Source: an uncultured Planctomycetaceae bacterium (GTDB taxonomy: Bacteria > Planctomycetota > Planctomycetia > Pirellulales > Thermoguttaceae). From it: 8,461 nucleotides of DNA. The notes under the pieces were generated by a model, which saw only the letters and a program-made list of their open reading frames with translations, made no database searches and was not told where the DNA came from. Positions 4,729 through 8,461 of the stretch are shown here, piece by piece; position 1 is the first letter of the stretch; each line of letters starts with the position of its first letter. The stretch spans positions 1-8,461 of the forward strand of contig CAMZHY010000138.1 in assembly GCA_947307005.1 (NCBI GenBank). The letters are read 5' to 3'. Both the position numbers and the translations under genes were made by a program.

Positions 4729-6708
4729 TTACTTAAAGACGCGACCCGTCGGCTTTTCGGCGGTTTTCGCATTGGGTTCGTCGCCTGAATCGTTTCGGGC
4801 GATCGACTCTTCGGAGGATCGGTCGCGTCGTCCGATATCGTCGAGGCGTTCTTCGCGCCGCGCGATTTGCGAAAGCTTTGCGTCCGGCTCCTCCTCGAAA
4901 TACTCGTTCTGAGATTTCGGCAGGAAGGGCGCGACGGGGCGGATCCACGAAAGCTGGTCCGCTTCCGCGGGTTTCGACTCGATCTTCTCGTACGCCTGCG
5001 CGCCGATCGACGCGTATTCCGACGTCGGATGCTCGCGAACGAGACGGTTGTAATAACTTCTCGCGGACGCGTAGTTTCCGCGACGCTCGTAATACTGTCC
5101 GAGCGTGTAGAGACGCTTCGCCTGCTCCTCTTTGATATTCTCCAGTTCCTCGTAGACGACGTCCATATTGCCGCGACCGCTCTTGAGGATCGTTTCCGCG
5201 AGACGCCCCGCTTCCTCGAGAGGGCCCGCGTCGTAATAGACGCCCTGATAAGAGCGATGCAGCGCGATCATGCGGAGCCGAACCGCGTCTTCCGCGTATT
5301 TGCTCCCCGGATACAGTTCGTAAAGCTGCCGATAATACTGCGCGGCGCTGTCGTAAGAGCCGTCGCCCTGCTTGACGCCGCGTCGCATATACGCGTTCGC
5401 GAGCGCGAAGAGCGCGGCGGGCGCCAGTCCGGAGTCGGACGCGTCGTTGAGGAAGATCGCTTCGTACGCCTTTCGCGCGGCGGCGAAGGTTCGGAAGACC
5501 GGCTTGCCCTTTTCGTCCTCGCCGTCGTTCTCCTTCTCGCAACATTCGATCCAGTAGTTGCCGATGTAGAAGAGGCGCTTCATCGCGGTCTGCTTATAGA
5601 TCGTGCTGGAATAGGTTGAAACGAGCGCGCGATAGCATGAGACGGCGCGGCTGAAGTCTCGGTAGAAGAACCAACATTCGCCGGCGAAGAAGAGTCCGTC
5701 TTCCTCGATGAGGGTGCCGCTCTTCGGGGCGCTGAACGGGTTCTTTTTCGCTTCTCGCGGACGCAGCGCGGGGCCGGGCCAACGTTCCGCCGCCTTTTCA
5801 TAGAGTTGCGCCGCCTCTTTGAGCGTTTTGCGGTCTTTCGTCTTCTCGTACTCTTTCTGCTTGAGACACGCGCGACGCATGTATTCCAGCGCCGCCTGTT
5901 CGTCGGGCCCCATGCCGAACCAGCCGCGAATCGTGTCGAGTTTGATCGCGTATTTCGACCAGTCGACGGGAGTCGGCGTCTCCTTCTCCCAATCTTCAAG
6001 TTCGCGGTTTGATTGCTCGGAGTCCATCATCATGGAGAACGCGTCGGTCGTGACGCGTCGCATGAAGGTTTTGTCTTCTTCCTGCTCCTTAACGCGCGCG
6101 AAGGGGCCGTTTTCGTCGTCGAGGACGGAGTTGTCGATCGGCTGAAGATATCGGGGCGTCTTCGCGTTTTCGAGACTCTTCTTTTTCTTCTCCTGTTTTT
6201 TGAGCCACGCCTGATATTTTTCGTCGACGGCGTGTTCCTTCTCCTCGACGTCGGCGATCGACTCGCGTTTCGGCGCGCGCGGCGAGAATTCTTCGATATG
6301 CTCAAGAGAACCCGACGGTTCGGCGACCTTGGCTCCGCTTCGCGCTAGTTCCGGGAGTTCGCTCGATTCCGGGGGCGCGACGTAATCGGGATCGACGGTC
6401 GGGAAATCGTCGACGGTCGGGAAATCGTCGACGGTCGGGAAATCGTCTTCGGGGGCCTGCCCTCGAAACGTGAAGCTCACGTCGTAACCGGGGCGCGGCG
6501 CGGGAGGCGCGACGTAGACGGGACCGGGCGCGTAGATATACCGACCCGGAGGCGGCGGGGCGGGCGGGCCCGGCGGGAGCGCGGGGACGTAATAAACGGG
6601 CCGGGGCGGCGGCAGCTCGTCGTCGTAGACGCAAAGCTGGCAACCGAACGCGCCGAAAAGCGTCGCGGCAAGTAGAATCGCGACTCCTTTAACGTGTAAT
6701 AGTCTCAT
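4729..6708 (-). CDS. TPR-repeat lipoprotein, BamD-like (outer membrane or periplasm)
   Basis: The 659-residue product starts MRLLHVKGVAILLAATLFGA and has a lipobox-like AFGC with Cys at 23, so it is probably a lipoprotein. ATG at 6708 is chosen because it begins the signal peptide and has AAGGA 7 bases upstream; the frame is open to 6864, but the extra 52 residues do not look like a natural N-terminus. Regions: a Pro/Tyr-rich linker (32-75), a three-fold DFPTVD repeat (89-106), a charged Lys/Glu-rich segment (150-240), then tetratricopeptide-like helix pairs at about 340-371, 431-468 and 533-563, and a charged C-terminal tail. The spaced TPRs with YY-A-YYNRLV and HPTSEYA signatures resemble BamD (YfiO), which recruits substrates to the outer-membrane beta-barrel assembly machine; the protein is much larger than the usual 245 residues. 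Lying between recO and lptE, it probably serves envelope biogenesis. BamD-like is an inference from repeat style. Confidence 0.85.
   Translation of the reverse strand: MRLLHVKGVAILLAATLFGAFGCQLCVYDDELPPPRPVYYVPALPPGPPAPPPPGRYIYAPGPVYVAPPAPRPGYDVSFTFRGQAPEDDFPTVDDFPTVDDFPTVDPDYVAPPESSELPELARSGAKVAEPSGSLEHIEEFSPRAPKRESIADVEEKEHAVDEKYQAWLKKQEKKKKSLENAKTPRYLQPIDNSVLDDENGPFARVKEQEEDKTFMRRVTTDAFSMMMDSEQSNRELEDWEKETPTPVDWSKYAIKLDTIRGWFGMGPDEQAALEYMRRACLKQKEYEKTKDRKTLKEAAQLYEKAAERWPGPALRPREAKKNPFSAPKSGTLIEEDGLFFAGECWFFYRDFSRAVSCYRALVSTYSSTIYKQTAMKRLFYIGNYWIECCEKENDGEDEKGKPVFRTFAAARKAYEAIFLNDASDSGLAPAALFALANAYMRRGVKQGDGSYDSAAQYYRQLYELYPGSKYAEDAVRLRMIALHRSYQGVYYDAGPLEEAGRLAETILKSGRGNMDVVYEELENIKEEQAKRLYTLGQYYERRGNYASARSYYNRLVREHPTSEYASIGAQAYEKIESKPAEADQLSWIRPVAPFLPKSQNEYFEEEPDAKLSQIARREERLDDIGRRDRSSEESIARNDSGDEPNAKTAEKPTGRVFK
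6392..6445. repeat. Three perfect 18-bp tandem repeats inside the TPR lipoprotein gene
   Basis: The unit TCGACGGTCGGGAAATCG (plus strand) occurs exactly three times without a mismatch and encodes the six-residue unit DFPTVD in the proline-rich linker of the lipoprotein. Perfect identity at synonymous sites points to recent slippage or duplication. Copy number changes would keep the frame. Confidence 0.95.
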
Positions 6709-6724
6709 CAGGCCGTCCTTGGCG

Positions 6725-6753
6725 CCGAAGGCGCTTTTGTTTCGCGCCTTCGG
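6725..6753 (-). promoter_or_regulatory. 10-bp hairpin in the leader of the TPR lipoprotein gene
   Basis: CCGAAGGCGC (6725-6734) and GCGCCTTCGG (6744-6753) form a perfect stem with a 9-nt loop, ending 16 bases upstream of the ATG at 6708 and just ahead of its AAGGA. No T-run follows on either strand, so it is not a terminator. A role in translation control or mRNA protection is possible but not shown. Confidence 0.45.
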
Positions 6754-6795
6754 GCGTGTGATTATTCCATATCTTTCGGGCGCGACGCCCCATAG

Positions 6796-6817
6796 GTCCG
6801 CGTTCGTTGACGCGGAC
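6796..6817 (-). repeat. Second perfect hairpin in the same leader
   Basis: GTCCGCGT (6796-6803) and ACGCGGAC (6810-6817) pair perfectly around a 6-nt loop. With the hairpin at 6725-6753 this gives the recO-lipoprotein gap of about 195 bases two stable stems. It could equally be a DNA-binding site or an mRNA processing signal. Confidence 0.4.
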
Positions 6818-6903
6818 GTCTTATTCGCTCGCGTTTGCAACGCAAAGGACGCCGTCGATTCCATCCGCCGTTCGCGCAGACCGCGACCGTTCTACCAACG
6901 CCG

Positions 6904-7191
6904 TTACGCTTCGCAAAGTTCAAGTTCGCGCGTCGATTCGTCTTCGGTCGGCGGCTCGAGGTCTTTCCCGGCGGCGTATCGGAGGAATCGGCGCGTTCGC
7001 AGACGTCGGCGAGCGATCCTCTCGAGGTAGCGATCCAGCAGTTCGCGGAGCGACTCGCGGGCGCCGGGGTCGAAGTTTTCGAGCTTGCCGAGCGTTTCGC
7101 GGTCGAGCGACTCGCGGACGACTTCCGCGCTGCGCTCGATCTGGTCGAGGGTCGTGACGGGCGCGTTGCGGGCGCGCTCATACTGATCCTC
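6904..7191 (-). pseudogene. recO: C-terminal part of RecO, displaced one base out of frame
   Basis: After the RecO frame stops at 7178, a frame shifted by one base continues as about 95 codons ending with TAA at 6904-6906. Codon use is strongly coding-like (third positions overwhelmingly G or C, many CTC, CGC, GAC, GAG). The translation runs EDQYERARNAPVTT and then RESLRELLDRYLERIARRR and RRFLRY. This matches the expected C-terminal helix of RecO, typically a leucine-rich LRxLLxRYL segment followed by an arginine-rich turn and a final FL or YL. No good independent start codon with a ribosome binding site is visible. The simplest reading is the second half of recO separated by one extra base (or two missing). 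Total length would be about 320 residues, somewhat long for RecO. Whether this is a real mutation or a sequence error cannot be told from here. Confidence 0.7.
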
Positions 7192-7861
7192 CGACGTTGT
7201 AGAGGAGCATATTCCTCGCGGCGTCCCGCGCCGACTCGAGCGCTTTGAGGGCGCCGATCGTCGTGGGGACCAGTCCCAGCGTGCGCTTTTTCGCGAGGCA
7301 GTCCCGGCAGACGACGCCGCCTCGGTCGTTTTCGAACCAAATCTTTCGTTCCAAGTTGTCGACGCGATCGAGGGGCAGTTCTTGTCCGCATTCGACGCAG
7401 TTCCGAACGGACGGAAACTCCCCGAACGCGTCGAGGAGAAACGCCTCGAAGGCGAAAATCCGCGAGCCGACGCGTCCGCGCTTCGCCAGCGACGCGAGCG
7501 TCAGGTCGGTCAGTCGCCAAAGTTCCGAGTCCGGGTCGTAATCTTCCGTCATGGAATCGAGGAGTTCCGCGACGTAATATCCCGCGTAAAGTCCCCGGAG
7601 ATTCCGACGGTTGGGCCGAAATCTCCGCGCGAGCTTCGCCTCCGTGAAGAGGTCGAGCGCGTCGGAATTCTTCTTGATAAAGGTTAGCTTAATCGAGGCG
7701 AGGAGGTCAAGAGAAGTTTCGAAGGGATTTTTGAGTCTTCGGGCGCCTTTGGCGAGTCCTCGAACCTTTCCCAGATCGCGGGTATAGACCGTGAGAACAA
7801 GGCTCGACTCCATAAAATCGACCGTTTTGAGGACGATCGCGTCAGTCTTTTCAATGCTCAT
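7178..7861 (-). CDS. recO: RecO recombination mediator, N-terminal part, prematurely ended
   Basis: RecO, with RecR, loads RecA on SSB-coated DNA in the RecFOR pathway and anneals complementary strands. The 227 codons begin MSIEKTDAIVLKTVDFMESS, the usual start of the RecO OB-fold, with GLAKGARRLKNPFE (35-48) and the LTFIKK/ALDLFTEAKL stretch (59-77) following. A helical region contains LYAGYYVAELLD (91-102). The zinc-finger Cys pairs are at 155/158 and 185/188. The frame then ends with TGA at 7178-7180, soon after LKALESARDAARNMLLYN, before the last conserved helices; these continue one frame over (6904-7191). As written, the protein would lack its C-terminal segment. The ATG at 7861 has no clear Shine-Dalgarno, but the start matches the family. 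It heads a probable operon with the TPR lipoprotein and lptE. Identity is sure; integrity is in doubt. Confidence 0.92.
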   Translation of the reverse strand: MSIEKTDAIVLKTVDFMESSLVLTVYTRDLGKVRGLAKGARRLKNPFETSLDLLASIKLTFIKKNSDALDLFTEAKLARRFRPNRRNLRGLYAGYYVAELLDSMTEDYDPDSELWRLTDLTLASLAKRGRVGSRIFAFEAFLLDAFGEFPSVRNCVECGQELPLDRVDNLERKIWFENDRGGVVCRDCLAKKRTLGLVPTTIGALKALESARDAARNMLLYNVGGSV

Positions 7862-7908
7862 GGTTCAAGGCTCGGGGAAGGGGGAAAACGGGACGACGGC
7901 GGGCGCGG

Positions 7909-7937
7909 ATTATGACGAAAAAATCCGGCGCGTCCAA
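7909..7937 (-). promoter_or_regulatory. Probable promoter of the recO operon
   Basis: The minus strand reads TTGGAC (7937-7932), a 17-bp spacer and CATAAT (7914-7909), about 48 bases before the recO ATG and downstream of the tRNA terminator. CATAAT is one mismatch from consensus and the -35 keeps TTG, so this is a reasonable candidate. Confidence 0.5.
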
Positions 7938-7994
7938 GAGGAAAAACGCGCGTCTTGGCGTTGACGGCGAGACGCGACGGGCAAGAAATGAAAA

Positions 7995-8023
7995 AACCGA
8001 AAGGGCGAACGCCGCTTTCGGTT
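7995..8023 (-). terminator. Rho-independent terminator of the tRNA-His transcript
   Basis: AACCGAAAG (7995-8003) pairs with CTTTCGGTT (8015-8023), and GGCG/CGCC inside the loop can extend the stem. On the minus strand the stem leads straight into a T-run (TTTTTTCATTTC, counting the stem's last two T). It starts 5 bases beyond the tRNA 3' end and separates tRNA-His from recO. Confidence 0.88.
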
Positions 8024-8028
8024 CTCAG

Positions 8029-8103
8029 GGTGGGAGAGGAGATTCGAACCCCCGACCTTCGGAGCCACAATCCGATGCTCTATCCAGCTGAGCTACTCCC
8101 ACC
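8029..8103 (-). tRNA. tRNA-His (anticodon GTG)
   Basis: The minus strand folds as a complete cloverleaf. The acceptor GTGGGAG (8102-8096) pairs with CTCCCAC (8036-8030). The D arm is AGCTCAGCTGGATAGAGC. The anticodon loop is TTGTGGC between CGGA and TCCG, giving GTG. The T arm carries TTCGAAT. The base before G1 is G (8103) and the discriminator is C (8029), which gives the G(-1):C73 pair that marks tRNA-His. The CCA end is not encoded (CTG follows), so it must be added after transcription. It has its own promoter and terminator. Confidence 0.96.
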
Positions 8104-8155
8104 GTCGCAAAACGATTACGCGCCGAAAAATCGACGATCGCAAACGACTAACGCT

Positions 8156-8183
8156 ATTCTATATGCTATTCGGTTAGCGTCAA
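8156..8183 (-). promoter_or_regulatory. Promoter of tRNA-His
   Basis: TTGACG (8183-8178), a 16-bp spacer and TAGAAT (8161-8156) lie on the minus strand; transcription would start near 8149, about 46 bases before the tRNA. The hexamers and spacer are the same as at the putative small RNA, although the spacer sequences differ. Confidence 0.75.
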
Positions 8184-8236
8184 GGAGCCGCTTGCTCTTT
8201 TTTGGAAAATCCCGCGCGCGGAAACGCGACAAATCC

Positions 8237-8278
8237 GCGGACGGAGGCGACTTCAAGTCTGACGCCGCCCCCGTCCGT
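8237..8278 (-). terminator. Possible hairpin terminator of the acyl-CoA synthetase-like gene
   Basis: CGGACGG (8238-8244) pairs with CCGTCCG (8271-8277); GGCG (8246-8249) and CGCC (8263-8266) continue the stem past an internal loop, and GACTT-C-AAGTC caps it. It begins about 9 bases after the stop codon at 8287. No T-run follows closely, so the call is weak. Confidence 0.35.
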
Positions 8279-8286
8279 CGGGAAAA

Positions 8287-8461
8287 TCACAGTTCGATCT
8301 GCGTCGCGACGAGGCTCTTGCCGCAGTATTTTTCGCGAAGCTTCGGCTTCTCGATCTTGCCCGTCGGGTTGCGCGGCACCTCCGCGAAGATGAACTTGCG
8401 CGGACGCTTGTAGCGCGGCAGGTCGTTGCAGAACTGAACGAGGTCTTCCTCGGTCGTCTTC
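8287..8461 (-). CDS. C-terminus of an AMP-forming acyl-CoA synthetase-type enzyme (partial)
   Basis: The last 57 codons of a gene whose start lies beyond the right edge. The translation includes EEDLVQFCNDLPRYKRPRKF, then FAEVPRNPTGKIEKPKLREK, and ends TQIEL. This is the C-terminal domain of the ANL superfamily (acyl-CoA synthetases, related ligases): the YKRPRK hinge-strand pattern and the A10 motif PRNPTGKIEK, whose lysine in TGK contacts the adenylate. Such enzymes activate a carboxylic acid with ATP to an acyl-AMP and usually transfer it to CoA. The substrate cannot be read from this fragment. The tail after the motif (YCGKSLVATQIEL) is short. The tRNA-His promoter sits just downstream, so the two units are separate. 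Superfamily sure, specific function open. Confidence 0.88.
   Translation of the reverse strand, partial: KTTEEDLVQFCNDLPRYKRPRKFIFAEVPRNPTGKIEKPKLREKYCGKSLVATQIEL

Noticed and set aside
4733..5545. Other long open frames on both strands over the TPR lipoprotein gene
   Set aside because: They arise from GC-biased codons in the real gene and give Arg-rich low-complexity proteins.
6709..6864. N-terminal extension of the TPR lipoprotein to 6864
   Set aside because: It would bury the signal peptide and lipobox and includes both leader hairpins; the ATG at 6708 has a Shine-Dalgarno.
7178..7192. Programmed +1 frameshift in recO
   Set aside because: The site GTA TGA does not allow good re-pairing one base on, unlike the prfB site, and no stimulating element is obvious; mutation or sequence error is simpler.
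6762..7520. Long minus-strand open frame of 252 codons across recO
   Set aside because: Its product is an arginine-rich shadow; the RecO frame and its out-of-frame continuation explain the region and show proper codon bias.
1..8461. CRISPR array, insertion sequence, or phage or plasmid genes
   Set aside because: There are no regularly spaced repeats, no transposase-like protein, no terminal inverted repeats around a gene, and no phage functions.

Overview
The window looks like the chromosome of a planctomycete (Planctomycetota, probably a Pirellulales-like lineage). This rests on remembered family features, not on a search. The RecO N-terminus reads like planctomycete RecO. A Tat-exported TIM-barrel protein carries a planctomycete-style SRREALK signal. 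An LptE lipoprotein and a large TPR lipoprotein sit directly downstream of recO. Base composition is moderately GC-rich, with many TCG/CGA steps. Nearly all genes are on the minus strand; only a gene tail at the left edge is on the plus strand.

Left part (1-3395): the 3' end of an unidentified plus-strand gene (1-201) converges on a Tat-signal TIM-barrel protein (305-1405, minus), with a long stem-loop between them that could terminate both. Next come two minus-strand hypothetical genes, a 149-residue protein with its own clear terminator and a 323-residue protein with a strong ribosome binding site and a long acidic tail. Both have a stretch that reminds me of the YbjN / type III chaperone-like fold.

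Middle (3396-4090): about 700 bases without a convincing protein gene. It holds the most interesting object in the window: a stand-alone minus-strand transcription unit with a sigma70-type promoter (TTGACG, 16 bp, TAGAAT), an upstream A/T tract resembling an UP element, about 190 nt of highly foldable RNA, and a Rho-independent terminator. I read it as a small structured RNA of unknown family.

Right part (4091-7861, minus): a probable operon in the order recO, TPR lipoprotein (BamD-like), lptE. It would couple a DNA-repair gene to two outer-membrane or periplasmic lipoproteins, one of them for lipopolysaccharide export. recO is split by a frame change: the N-terminal 227 codons (7178-7861) end early, while the conserved C-terminal helices continue one base out of frame (6904-7191). 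The leader of the TPR lipoprotein contains two perfect hairpins.

Right edge (7995-8461, minus): a complete tRNA-His(GTG) with its own terminator and a promoter of exactly the same form as that of the putative small RNA, then the C-terminus of an AMP-forming acyl-CoA synthetase-type enzyme that continues beyond the window.
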